Positions 1 through 7,322 of a stretch of DNA of 7,879 nucleotides are shown in pieces. The position numbers and the translations under genes are program-made. The number at the start of each line of letters is the position of its first letter. Within the stretch, counting starts at the first letter, position 1. Origin of the DNA: Lentisphaeria bacterium UBA1791 (GTDB lineage Bacteria; Verrucomicrobiota; Lentisphaeria; Victivallales; Victivallaceae); the NCBI GenBank assembly GCA_002314455.1, contig DCFZ01000043.1, forward strand, positions 1 through 7,879, read 5' to 3'. The notes beneath the pieces are model-generated. The model ran no database searches and was not told the DNA's origin. It saw only the letters and a list, made by a program, of their open reading frames with translations.

Positions 1-66
1 TCGCGCTCGCCCCAGGCGCCCGCTTACGCGGGATTTTAAGGTGCTTGCGCACCGTTATTTAATATT
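1..66. other. Non-coding segment with two small hairpins
   Basis: This stretch lies beyond the pgk terminator. I see no reading frame in it. It holds two consecutive perfect dyads of the same shape: CCCGC-TTAC-GCGGG (19-32) and GGTGC-TTGC-GCACC (40-53), each a 5-bp stem with a 4-base loop, separated by ATTTTAA. The second is followed by GTTATTTAATATT, which is AT-rich but not a clean T-run. They could be the 3' end of a plus-strand transcript coming from left of the window, or small intergenic repeat hairpins. The window edge prevents a choice. Confidence 0.4.
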
Positions 67-101
67 AAAAAAAAGCGGACAAAGTCTTTCGACCTTGTCC
101 G
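67..101 (-). terminator. Rho-independent terminator after pgk
   Basis: Read on the minus strand, an 11-bp stem starting CGGACAAGGTC (101-91) closes over a GAAA tetraloop (90-87) and is completed by GACTTTGTCCG (86-76). It contains one G-U pair. After a single intervening C, a run of eight T residues follows (74-67). Stem length, GNRA-type loop and T-run are all textbook. It begins 18 bases after the pgk stop codon and should end the gap-pgk transcript. Confidence 0.93.
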
Positions 102-119
102 TAGAGATGTAAGCTATAC

Positions 120-1373
<1,254 letters not shown>

Positions 1374-1394
1374 CTTGAAACTCCTTTTTGCTGT

Positions 1395-1429
1395 AAAAAA
1401 AACGGAGCGGGCGTTGAAGCCCGCCCCGT
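1395..1429 (-). terminator. Hairpin terminator between gap and pgk
   Basis: On the minus strand an 11-bp stem, ACGGGGCGGGC (1429-1419), a 6-base loop TTCAAC (1418-1413) and GCCCGCTCCGT (1412-1402, one G-U pair) lead straight into a T-run at about 1402-1395. It has the form of a strong intrinsic terminator located 28 bases after the gap stop. The pgk ribosome binding site begins only 10 bases beyond the T-run, so there is no obvious room for a separate pgk promoter downstream of it. It probably terminates most gap transcripts and lets a fraction through, or it protects a processed gap 3' end. Confidence 0.85.
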
Positions 1430-1457
1430 ATTGGAACTTAGGGTCGTCCCGAAAACA

Positions 1458-2474
1458 TTACTTCGCGATGACGCGAGCCATTTCGAGGACCTTGTTGGAA
1501 TAGCCCCATTCGTTGTCGTACCAGCTGATGACCTTGACGAAGGTGGGATCGAGCTGGATGCCGGCTTTGGCGTCGAAAATGGAGGTGTTGGAGCAGTTGC
1601 GGAAGTCGGTCGAAACGACCGCATCCTCGGTGTAGCCGAGCACGCCTTTGAGTTCGCCTTCGGCATACTTTTTCATCGCGGCGCAGATGGCCTGATAGGC
1701 GGCGTCCTTGTCGCCGGCGGGAGCCTTGGCGAGTTCGACGGTGAGGTCGACGACGGAAACGTCGGAAGTGGGAACGCGCATCGACATGCCGGTGAGTTTA
1801 CCATTGAGCTGGGGCAGAACTTTGCCCACGGCCTTGGCGGCGCCGGTCGAGGAGGGGATGATGTTCTCGAGGATGCCGCGGCCGCCGCGCCAATCTTTCT
1901 TGGAGGGGCCGTCGACGGTCTTCTGGGTGGCGGTGGCAGCGTGGACCGTGGTCATCAAGCCGCGGACGATGCCGAATTCCTGATCGAGCACTTTGCAGAT
2001 CGGGGCGAGGCAGTTGGTGGTGCAGCTGGCGTTGGAAATGATTTTCTGACCAGCGTAGGTCTTGTCGTTGACGCCGTAGACGAACATCGGGGTCGCGTCC
2101 TTGCTCGGGGCGGACATAATGACTTTCTTGGCGCCGGCCTTGAGGTGCGCGGAAGCGAGTTCTTCGGTGAGGAAGAAGCCGGTGGATTCGACGACGACGT
2201 CGACGTCCAACGCGCCCCAGGTGATGGCGGAGGGATCTTTTTCAGCGAAGATCTGGATCTTGTTGCCGTCGACGATCAGGTAGTTGCCATCGACTTTGAC
2301 GTCGTGGTTGAAGGAGCCGTGAACCGAATCATACTTGAGCATGTAGGCGAGGTAATCGGGATCGAGCAGATCGTTGATGCCGACCACCTGAATGTCCTTG
2401 CTGAAATTCTCGACGGCGGCGCGGAAAACCATCCGGCCGATGCGTCCGAAACCATTGATACCGACTTTAATCAT
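1458..2474 (-). CDS. gap: Glyceraldehyde-3-phosphate dehydrogenase, type I
   Basis: This enzyme oxidises and phosphorylates glyceraldehyde-3-phosphate to 1,3-bisphosphoglycerate with NAD, feeding the product to the downstream pgk enzyme. From the ATG at 2474 the protein is 338 residues, the family's usual length. It opens with the Rossmann motif INGFGRIGR (6-14). Asp35 in INDLLD sits where an acidic residue favours NAD over NADP. The catalytic site SNASCTTNC has its nucleophile at Cys151, and its His partner is in TTVHAATATQ (His178). SWYDNEWGYS (317-326) is the conserved C-terminal signature. A TTG six codons earlier (2492) is in frame, but the site AAAGGTGG (2488-2481) lies inside that extension and is correctly spaced for the ATG; the family also begins MIKVGINGFG. 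The gene is first in the gap-pgk unit and has its own near-consensus promoter. Confidence 0.98.
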   Translation of the reverse strand: MIKVGINGFGRIGRMVFRAAVENFSKDIQVVGINDLLDPDYLAYMLKYDSVHGSFNHDVKVDGNYLIVDGNKIQIFAEKDPSAITWGALDVDVVVESTGFFLTEELASAHLKAGAKKVIMSAPSKDATPMFVYGVNDKTYAGQKIISNASCTTNCLAPICKVLDQEFGIVRGLMTTVHAATATQKTVDGPSKKDWRGGRGILENIIPSSTGAAKAVGKVLPQLNGKLTGMSMRVPTSDVSVVDLTVELAKAPAGDKDAAYQAICAAMKKYAEGELKGVLGYTEDAVVSTDFRNCSNTSIFDAKAGIQLDPTFVKVISWYDNEWGYSNKVLEMARVIAK

Positions 2475-2533
2475 TTTTTTCCACCTTTCCAATTTTTTGG
2501 ATGTTTATGGGTTGTCGTTTTTCTGCGTGCAGT

Positions 2534-2563
2534 TTCACAAAATTCCTGCGCGTGTTATTTAAT
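2534..2563 (+). promoter_or_regulatory. Possible divergent promoter for the A-H operon
   Basis: On the plus strand TTCACA (2534-2539), an 18-base gap and TTTAAT (2558-2563) each match the -35 and -10 consensus at five of six positions. The -10 box overlaps the gap -10 box on the other strand. If real, it would give a leader of about 140 bases before gene A and place the two transcription units in direct competition. The AT-rich stretch is partly self-complementary, so the match may be fortuitous. Confidence 0.28.
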
Positions 2564-2589
2564 ATAGTCCGCAAAGTGCCGGAAATCAA
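2561..2589 (-). promoter_or_regulatory. Sigma-70-type promoter of gap
   Basis: Reading the minus strand, TTGATT (2589-2584) is followed after exactly 17 bases by TATATT (2566-2561). Transcription would start near 2554, giving a leader of about 80 bases before the gap ATG. Directly upstream of the -35 box is an A6 run (2596-2591 on the minus strand), with further A/T runs at 2611-2618 and 2624-2630. This resembles an UP element and would suit a highly expressed glycolytic gene. Assignment is by consensus match only. Confidence 0.72.
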
Positions 2590-2700
2590 GTTTTTTCGTC
2601 TGTTGCGGTGAAAAAAAATGCTCTTTTTTTCGTATTTCCGGAAAAGGTTGACAATTCTGCACTTGATCGGAGCGATGGCGAAAGATCGCCGATTCAAAGA

Positions 2701-2706
2701 AAGGGA
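2701..2706 (+). promoter_or_regulatory. Ribosome binding site deciding the gene A start
   Basis: AAGGGA is centred correctly for GTG 2713 (six-base gap) and is too close to ATG 2707 to serve it. This favours the shorter protein starting MNIFLTTKERR. Confidence 0.5.
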
Positions 2707-2712
2707 ATGCGC

Positions 2713-3603
2713 GTGAATATTTTTCTCACCACCAAGGAACGGCGCGCCGTCAATGCGCGCAATCATCTCTCGCAGGCGGAATTGGTCTACCTGGTGACCG
2801 ATATTCCTGCGGGGACGAGCGATGCGGAAATTTTGAAGCAGGTTTCCGCCGCGAGCCCCAAACTCGTCGGTTACGCGCCCAAAGTCGAAGCGCGCATAAC
2901 GGGTCGGCCGGGGCAGAAAAGCTGTGAAGTTTCAGTCAAATACGCGCCGGAAAACGACACCGACGACATTCCCCGCGTCGTCAAGCGTCCGGGCGACGAA
3001 GTCTGGATCATCCTCGGCAAAACGGGGCGGGAAAAACGCTTTCACGCCCGTTCGACGCAAAGCTACGGCATCGCGTCGAATTCCGCGCCGGATTCCGACA
3101 ACTGGATCCGCTGGAATGGCGGCATCGGCAGTGAATTCCGCGCCGAGGGGGCGTGGGTCTACGCGCCCAAAATGCAGGAAAAGTGCATTCGCACCTTTGA
3201 TCCGGATCAGATCACTTTCGCCTACCGCAGGATCATTATGGAAACGATCGGCAAGGTCAATCAGGCGAGCTTCCGCAACTGGGCGCCGGGGGAAGTGTTG
3301 CTGCTCGAAGCCCAGCAGTCACGGGAATACCGCAACGAAAAGGGCGACTGGCTGACCGACATCACGTTTCTTTTCGGCATTTCGCCCAATGAGACGCGCA
3401 CGATCAGTCAACGCTCGATCGCCGTCGGCGGCTGGCAGATTCCGTGGGGCGTCGCCGGCTTCGACGACGGCCGGGATGTGACGCCCCAGTCGTTTTACGT
3501 TTCGACCGTCTACGCGGAAGCGGATTTTTCCCGCCTCAACGTCGGGCGCGGCGACGCCAACGCCGCGCTGCGGCGACGGATCCGCGAATTCTGCGAGGAT
3601 TGA
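2713..3603 (+). CDS. Gene A: phage-like virion protein of an uncharacterised PVC family
   Basis: I do not know a defined function. The 296-residue protein is soluble, has no signal peptide or membrane segment, and alternates short strands with basic stretches. The C-terminal half reads like an uncharacterised family I recall from Planctomycetes and Lentisphaerae phage-type gene strings: a segment around residues 175-200 with FRNWAPGEVLLLEA, then W-x-x-DITFLFGISPNET (213-228) and a GW (240-241) followed by a beta-rich tail. This recollection is unverified. I place the start at GTG 2713 because AAGGGA (2701-2706) lies six bases before it. ATG 2707 is directly abutted by that site, and the in-frame GTG at 2608 would add 35 residues encoded by low-complexity A/T tracts and has no clear ribosome binding site. 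The gene heads an eight-gene plus-strand run and ends two bases before gene B. A structural role in a tail or baseplate is inferred from its neighbours. Confidence 0.75.
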   Translation: MNIFLTTKERRAVNARNHLSQAELVYLVTDIPAGTSDAEILKQVSAASPKLVGYAPKVEARITGRPGQKSCEVSVKYAPENDTDDIPRVVKRPGDEVWIILGKTGREKRFHARSTQSYGIASNSAPDSDNWIRWNGGIGSEFRAEGAWVYAPKMQEKCIRTFDPDQITFAYRRIIMETIGKVNQASFRNWAPGEVLLLEAQQSREYRNEKGDWLTDITFLFGISPNETRTISQRSIAVGGWQIPWGVAGFDDGRDVTPQSFYVSTVYAEADFSRLNVGRGDANAALRRRIREFCED

Positions 3604-3605
3604 CG

Positions 3606-4313
3606 ATGGACGACGCGATCTTCAACTTTCACGCCGGGCACAGAAACCGGATTATCGGCTGCAACCGCACCGGCGAAACGATTTTGGCTTACACGCCCGT
3701 CGAAATCGTCGGCGTCGACAGGACGCGCATCGACGGCGAAAACCCGTTGCACGTCCCGTTTCAAATTCAAAAGATCACCCCTGAAACCGGCTCGATCGGC
3801 GTCACCGCAGCCGACATTCCCGCCGGCAGTTGCGGCGAGATCCAAATTGCAGGACTTGCCCGTTGCGACGTCGCCGAACGACCGGTCACGGACAATTTCG
3901 CGCTGGCGGGCGACGGCGAATTGATCCCGGCAAGCTACGGGTGGCCCTTTTTCACCATTCCACAGCCGGAGAGGATGACGTTCGTGCTCCTCGGCGGCAG
4001 CTTTCAGCGCTACCTCGGCTCGTTTGCCGTCATCGCGCGGGAAAACGGCTATTACTGCTACGATTCCGCCCACCCCGATTCCGGCGTCGCCGGCACGACC
4101 GACCTCGGCGCCGTACCGGCGGGCGCGATCACGCCCGTCAATGGACGCTTCTCGCTTTATCTATGGTACGGGAATGGCAGTTATCACCAGTCGTTCGTCC
4201 AGCCAGAAGTCGACACCTGCGGCGTGGTGACGCTCGCCGAACTGGTGCAACAGACGCCGCGGCAATGCTGGACGCAGGGCGTCATTCACTGGTCGCAGTG
4301 GTATCTGCTATGA
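3606..4313 (+). CDS. Gene B: beta-rich phage-like protein, uncharacterised
   Basis: This 235-residue protein has no signal peptide and no membrane segment. It is rich in Gly, Val, Ile and aromatic residues, suggesting a mostly beta fold. The N-terminal 120 residues have a layout I recall from a PVC family: a short polar start (NRTGETILAYTPVEIVGVDR, 20-39), a central stretch around residue 70 with DIPAGSCGEIQIAGLARC, then GELIPASYGWPFFTIPQPE (104-122). In that family, members begin with a segment about being 'able to vary' around a conserved apolar-AY turn; I cannot confirm homology here. The C-terminal half (FVLLGGSFQ, RFSLYLWYGNGSYHQ) looks like a separate small beta domain. The ATG has AGGA (3596-3599) six bases upstream, within the end of gene A. 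The stop TGA overlaps the ATG of gene C, so C is translated after B. A virion surface or decoration role is inferred from context. Confidence 0.75.
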   Translation: MDDAIFNFHAGHRNRIIGCNRTGETILAYTPVEIVGVDRTRIDGENPLHVPFQIQKITPETGSIGVTAADIPAGSCGEIQIAGLARCDVAERPVTDNFALAGDGELIPASYGWPFFTIPQPERMTFVLLGGSFQRYLGSFAVIARENGYYCYDSAHPDSGVAGTTDLGAVPAGAITPVNGRFSLYLWYGNGSYHQSFVQPEVDTCGVVTLAELVQQTPRQCWTQGVIHWSQWYLL

Positions 4314-5050
4314 TGACCATCGCGCAATTTGAAGCCATGATCCCGCTCGGCAAAAGCATCACCCTCGCCGACTGTCTGGATCAGGCGCTGAGAGAGCGCG
4401 GAGCCGCGGCAAGCGACATGGCGCGCTTGCGTCTTTCGTCGTTCGACCACGCAAGAGCGCTCATTTGCGAACTCTACGACCAGCTGACGCTCACGGCAAA
4501 AAATTACCTCGTCGACCCGGCGGAACTCACGTTGGCAGGATTGCGCAATCACAGCATCCGCACCCATAATCTTGCCACGCTCGCGGCGGCGAGCGATCGC
4601 GACTTGCTCGTGCCGATCGCCTTTGATCTGATCCACGCGCAACAATTGATCATTTACCGCCACAATCTGCCGCCGGAACTGGAAGATTCCGTGCTCGCGC
4701 AGTACGAGCGGCCGCGTCTTTTGCCCCGCTGTTACGGGGAATATTTCCGGCAGGCGGCTCAAATGGTGCATCATCTGCGCTATTACGCCTTGCCGGCTTT
4801 GCAGGATTCTTTCCGGATCCCCGCTTTTGCCGCGGGCAATTCCGTCAGTTGCATTTACTGCATCCGCATCAACGCCCCGACTTGGGACGCGGCGACGGAG
4901 TTCCGCTTTTCCAAGATCTGGGAAAACTACCTCGCGCCGGGCAGATACGATTTCACCTCGTTCAATCTGGATGTCGGCGAAGATCTCTCGCGGATCGTTT
5001 TCGCCGGATACATCGACCTACAAAACAACTTGCAATTTTTCACCACATAA
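4310..5050 (+). CDS. Gene C: unrecognised protein in the phage-like operon
   Basis: I do not recognise this protein. It is 246 residues from ATG 4310, or 245 from the adjacent ATG 4313. Residues 1-165 appear largely helical, with many Leu, Ala and Arg residues (for example LADCLDQALRERGAAASDMA and SFDHARALICELYDQL). Residues 170-246 look like a beta domain (SVSCIYCIRINAPTWD, then TEFRFSKIWENYLAPGRYDF and FAGYIDLQNNLQFF). No signal peptide, transmembrane segment or known catalytic motif is visible. The start overlaps the gene B stop in ATGA and has no strong Shine-Dalgarno site of its own, so it probably relies on ribosomes finishing B. This implies co-assembly or matched amounts. A two-domain layout with helical N-terminus and beta C-terminus would fit a tail adaptor linking the virion body to the fibre encoded next, but that is conjecture. 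Confidence 0.78.
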   Translation: MMTIAQFEAMIPLGKSITLADCLDQALRERGAAASDMARLRLSSFDHARALICELYDQLTLTAKNYLVDPAELTLAGLRNHSIRTHNLATLAAASDRDLLVPIAFDLIHAQQLIIYRHNLPPELEDSVLAQYERPRLLPRCYGEYFRQAAQMVHHLRYYALPALQDSFRIPAFAAGNSVSCIYCIRINAPTWDAATEFRFSKIWENYLAPGRYDFTSFNLDVGEDLSRIVFAGYIDLQNNLQFFTT

Positions 5051-5065
5051 AGACAGGAGAAGCTT

Positions 5066-6130
5066 ATGAATATTCTGCAAATCACCTCATCCGGGGCAAA
5101 ACTTTGCGACGAGCACGGCGACAGCGCCGGCGTCGCGCTCGGTTTCTCGCTCGGCCAACATCTGACGCTGGAATTCGATCTGCGCAGCGGCGAAAGCGTC
5201 AACGGCACGCTGGCGGTCTACAACGCTTCGGCGTTGAACGCCTGCCGGAGCTTTTACTTCGCCTTGAGCAATGTCTGGAATGCCGCCGCGACGCCGCTTT
5301 TTCTGCGCACGAGCGGAATCTCTGTCGCGACGCGCAACAACAAGACCATCCTCAGCGTCGAATTGCCCGACACGGGGGTCGCTTCGCTCGTTTCCGCCCT
5401 TTCCGGCAGATCCGACGCTGTTTTCACCTGCGAAATCGGCGGGATCGGCGACGATGCGCGCGCCATTTTCGTCTGGCAGTTTCAGGTGACGATCCACAAC
5501 CGCATCTACCTCGGGAACAACGTTCCGGAAAGCATTTCCGGCGATCCCGCCTACCTCACCGCCGCTCAAGTGCGCGCCCTGCTCGGCGAAGGAACCTATC
5601 TTACGAGCGACAGCATCGCATTCACCGGCGGGACTTCGCCGACGGCGGCCGTCAAGATCCACGACGAAAGCCCGATCTACATCGAAGCGGCAGGCATGTC
5701 CTACTCCGGCTTGCAGGTAAGGTGCGGCGAGGGGTGCAAACTCTACCATAACAATGGCACGCCATACATCGGCGTCGATTACGACACTTCGACGCTGACA
5801 TTCAATGATGACGGAAATCTTTCCGCCAAGACGTTTCGCAATCACGACACCTATTACATTGCATCCGGCACCGTCGCGGTCGCCGCGTGGACGCGCTATA
5901 CCGGCACATGCAACGCGCTGACGATCACGAGCATCGAAAATTCGACGCAGGAAAGCGAACTTGTCGTCACCTTTGCCGGCACGGCGACCGCACCCGGGAT
6001 CACGTTTCCCGTCGGGACGCACTACGTCGGCTCGTTGCCGGCCTGCGAAGCGGGCAAAAGCTACCTCGTCAACATCCGCTCCGGCATCGTGGTCGTCACC
6101 GAATTAAAAAGCGTGGAGGTGGCGCAATGA
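5066..6130 (+). CDS. Gene D: modular tail-fibre-like protein
   Basis: This 354-residue protein is Gly/Ser/Thr-rich and almost entirely beta in character, with no signal peptide. Three parts can be seen. Residues 1-150 form an N-terminal beta domain (LGQHLTLEFDLRSGESVNG, then FVWQFQVTIHNRIYLG). Residues 155-200 form a linker with GDPAYLTAAQVRALLGEGTYLT, the kind of 'Y-T-A-x-x-V-x-A-L' helix that precedes repeats in many phage fibres. Residues 200-354 form a C-terminal segment with repeated short strands, ending GITFPVGTHYVGSLPACEAG-K-SYLVNI; similar endings are familiar from phage tail proteins. The ATG has AGGAGA (5055-5060) five bases upstream. The stop overlaps the gene E start in ATGA. Host contact or fibre function is inferred from composition, modular layout and position directly before the lectin-like gene E. 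Enzymatic residues are not evident. Confidence 0.78.
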   Translation: MNILQITSSGAKLCDEHGDSAGVALGFSLGQHLTLEFDLRSGESVNGTLAVYNASALNACRSFYFALSNVWNAAATPLFLRTSGISVATRNNKTILSVELPDTGVASLVSALSGRSDAVFTCEIGGIGDDARAIFVWQFQVTIHNRIYLGNNVPESISGDPAYLTAAQVRALLGEGTYLTSDSIAFTGGTSPTAAVKIHDESPIYIEAAGMSYSGLQVRCGEGCKLYHNNGTPYIGVDYDTSTLTFNDDGNLSAKTFRNHDTYYIASGTVAVAAWTRYTGTCNALTITSIENSTQESELVVTFAGTATAPGITFPVGTHYVGSLPACEAGKSYLVNIRSGIVVVTELKSVEVAQ

Positions 6131-6720
6131 GCTTCCGCAACGCCTTGATCGCGGCGGCGCTGAACAAACCGTACAAGCGACGGTTGAACTACTTGCGCGC
6201 AACGGGCGCGCAATACATCAATACGGGAATCGCGCCCGACGTCAATACTCGTATGGAAATCGCGTTCCCGCAGTTTGTCGACGTCGGATACATCAACTGG
6301 ATGTGCGGTTCGCGTTCCGGCAGCAACATCGACAACTTCGGCATATACGGACAATACTTATCGGGTTCACCAGTACTTATTGCCGGTTATTCGTCAAATG
6401 TTCAGTGGAACATTCCGTATCAAATGGGAAAATCGGTTGAATTGGGCACACAGCTTTACGTCGATCACACGTTGGTTCACACATTTTCCGCTCCGTCCTT
6501 TACACTCAACGCGAAGTTCATTTATCTTTTCGCCCGCAACGATCAGGGAACTCCCCAATTCGGGCAATGCGCCATTGCGTATTGCAGGATCTGGCAGGGA
6601 AATGTGCTCGTGCGCGATCTCATCCCTGTCCTGGAGTACGACAACACGGCGAGCATGTACGATCAAATAACGCAGAACTTTTTCCGCAATCAGGGGGCGG
6701 GGACATTTTTATATGAATAG
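6127..6720 (+). CDS. Gene E: LamG/concanavalin-like phage tail-tip protein
   Basis: This 197-residue protein probably binds glycans or receptors at the virion tip. After a basic leader (ALNKPYKRRL, 11-20) comes YLRATGAQYINTGIAPDVNTR (22-42, given here as YLRATGAQYI and TGIAPDVNTR), followed by GSRSG and alternating strands, then FIYLFARND (131-139), AYCRIWQGNVLVRDLIPVLE (151-170) and a C-terminal MYDQITQNFFRNQGAGTFLYE motif. The 'x-IYLFA-x-N', 'V-RD-x-IPVL' and 'NQG-x-G-x-FL' elements are typical of a LamG-like jelly-roll family common in gut phage and prophage proteins. Translation starts at an ATGA overlap with D, backed by a strong GGAGGT (6115-6120) six bases upstream, so E may be made in excess of D. 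Positions 6361-6540 are about 46% GC against about 62% in nearby gene D, suggesting the variable core was acquired separately. Confidence 0.85.
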   Translation: MSFRNALIAAALNKPYKRRLNYLRATGAQYINTGIAPDVNTRMEIAFPQFVDVGYINWMCGSRSGSNIDNFGIYGQYLSGSPVLIAGYSSNVQWNIPYQMGKSVELGTQLYVDHTLVHTFSAPSFTLNAKFIYLFARNDQGTPQFGQCAIAYCRIWQGNVLVRDLIPVLEYDNTASMYDQITQNFFRNQGAGTFLYE

Positions 6721-6732
6721 GAGGCAACACCC

Positions 6733-7110
6733 ATGATGACATTAGACGAGATCCGCGAATTCGCCCGCGGCGCACACTTGGAAAAGAGCGAACTTCTCGA
6801 CGACGATGCGGCAGTCGGTCGCGACTGCAACGGCATCGGCGCCGCGTGGTTCCCCGCGTGGCTCCGCGCCGCCGCCAACTGGATGCACCCCGCGCTTTAC
6901 GTCGCAAGCTTCATCCACGACCGCGAATACGCGATCGGCGGCAATTATTTCGACCGGCTCCGCGCCGACTGGCGCTTTTTACGCAACGGGATCGCCAGCG
7001 CGAACTACTGCTACGGCGTTTTCTCGTTGCGGACTCTTACCATCGCCTGGCAAAGTCTGCGCTTTTATTTCGCATTGCGCATCGGCGGCAAATTCGCGTG
7101 GCACAAATGA
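6733..7110 (+). CDS. Gene F: phospholipase A2-like phage protein (HD-x-x-Y motif)
   Basis: This 125-residue protein carries the layout of a small phospholipase A2-like fold. DCNGIG (31-36) and FPAWL (40-44) lead to a helix ending VASFIHDREY (57-66), then AIGGNYFDRLRADWRFL (67-83). In secreted PLA2 enzymes the catalytic network is His48, Asp49, Tyr52 and Asp99; here His62, Asp63, Tyr66 and Asp79 are arranged comparably, although the cysteines that pair around the motif in classical PLA2 are absent. I recall uncharacterised phage proteins with this HD-x-x-Y-x-x-GG and R-x-x-AD pattern. If active it would cleave membrane phospholipids during entry or lysis, but activity is unproven. The start ATG 6733 is eight bases after AGGAGG (6719-6724), which overlaps the gene E stop. 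A second ATG follows at once. The stop overlaps gene G in ATGA. No signal peptide is present, so release to the membrane would need another route. Confidence 0.75.
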   Translation: MMTLDEIREFARGAHLEKSELLDDDAAVGRDCNGIGAAWFPAWLRAAANWMHPALYVASFIHDREYAIGGNYFDRLRADWRFLRNGIASANYCYGVFSLRTLTIAWQSLRFYFALRIGGKFAWHK

Positions 7111-7322
7111 GAGATCCTCTGGTCATCGAGATCGTCGGCGGCATTTTCGCGCTTACGGGCGTTCTCGTTTCGACGCTGCTCGGCGTCATCATCCACGAAA
7201 TGCGTCAACTGCGCGAGGAATTGCACCATTACGTGCCGCAAAGCATCTGCGAATTGCGCATGGATTCCTGCGGCGGACGCATCCGCCGCATTGAAAAAAT
7301 TTTGGAGCACTTAAACCAATGA
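7107..7322 (+). CDS. Gene G: small one-TM protein, holin- or i-spanin-like
   Basis: This 71-residue protein has a short polar start (MRDPLVIE), one hydrophobic segment at about residues 9-29 (IVGGIFALTGVLVSTLLGVII) and then a charged helical tail with heptad-like spacing (HEMRQLREELHHY; RIRRIEKILEHL). That is the layout of several small phage holins and, equally, of inner-membrane spanins of the Rz type, which have an N-terminal TM segment followed by a coiled coil. Two Cys residues (48, 55) lie between the helical parts. The start overlaps the F stop in ATGA with only a weak upstream purine site, so translation should be coupled to F. Its own stop overlaps the gene H start the same way. Position between a PLA2-like gene and a lipoprotein gene favours a lysis role; topology and function are inferred. 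Confidence 0.78.
   Translation: MRDPLVIEIVGGIFALTGVLVSTLLGVIIHEMRQLREELHHYVPQSICELRMDSCGGRIRRIEKILEHLNQ

Noticed and set aside
2475..2492. TTG start for gap six codons upstream
   Set aside because: The Shine-Dalgarno site falls within the extension, and the family starts at MIKVGINGFG.
2648..2676. Perfect TTGACA (2648-2653) as a -35 box for gene A
   Set aside because: No acceptable -10 box lies 16-18 bases downstream; the best candidate, AGCGAT, matches only two positions.
2608..2712. Upstream GTG extension of gene A (35 extra residues)
   Set aside because: The extension is encoded by A/T homopolymer tracts in the divergent promoter region and lacks a clear ribosome binding site, while GTG 2713 has a well-spaced AAGGGA.
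3510..4073. A 187-codon minus-strand frame opposite A and B
   Set aside because: Antisense to two coupled genes with good starts; composition is typical of a GC-rich shadow frame.
5087..6022. A 311-codon minus-strand frame opposite gene D
   Set aside because: Arg/Asp/Gly-rich shadow of D with no motif and no plausible start site; D has a strong ribosome binding site and fits the operon.
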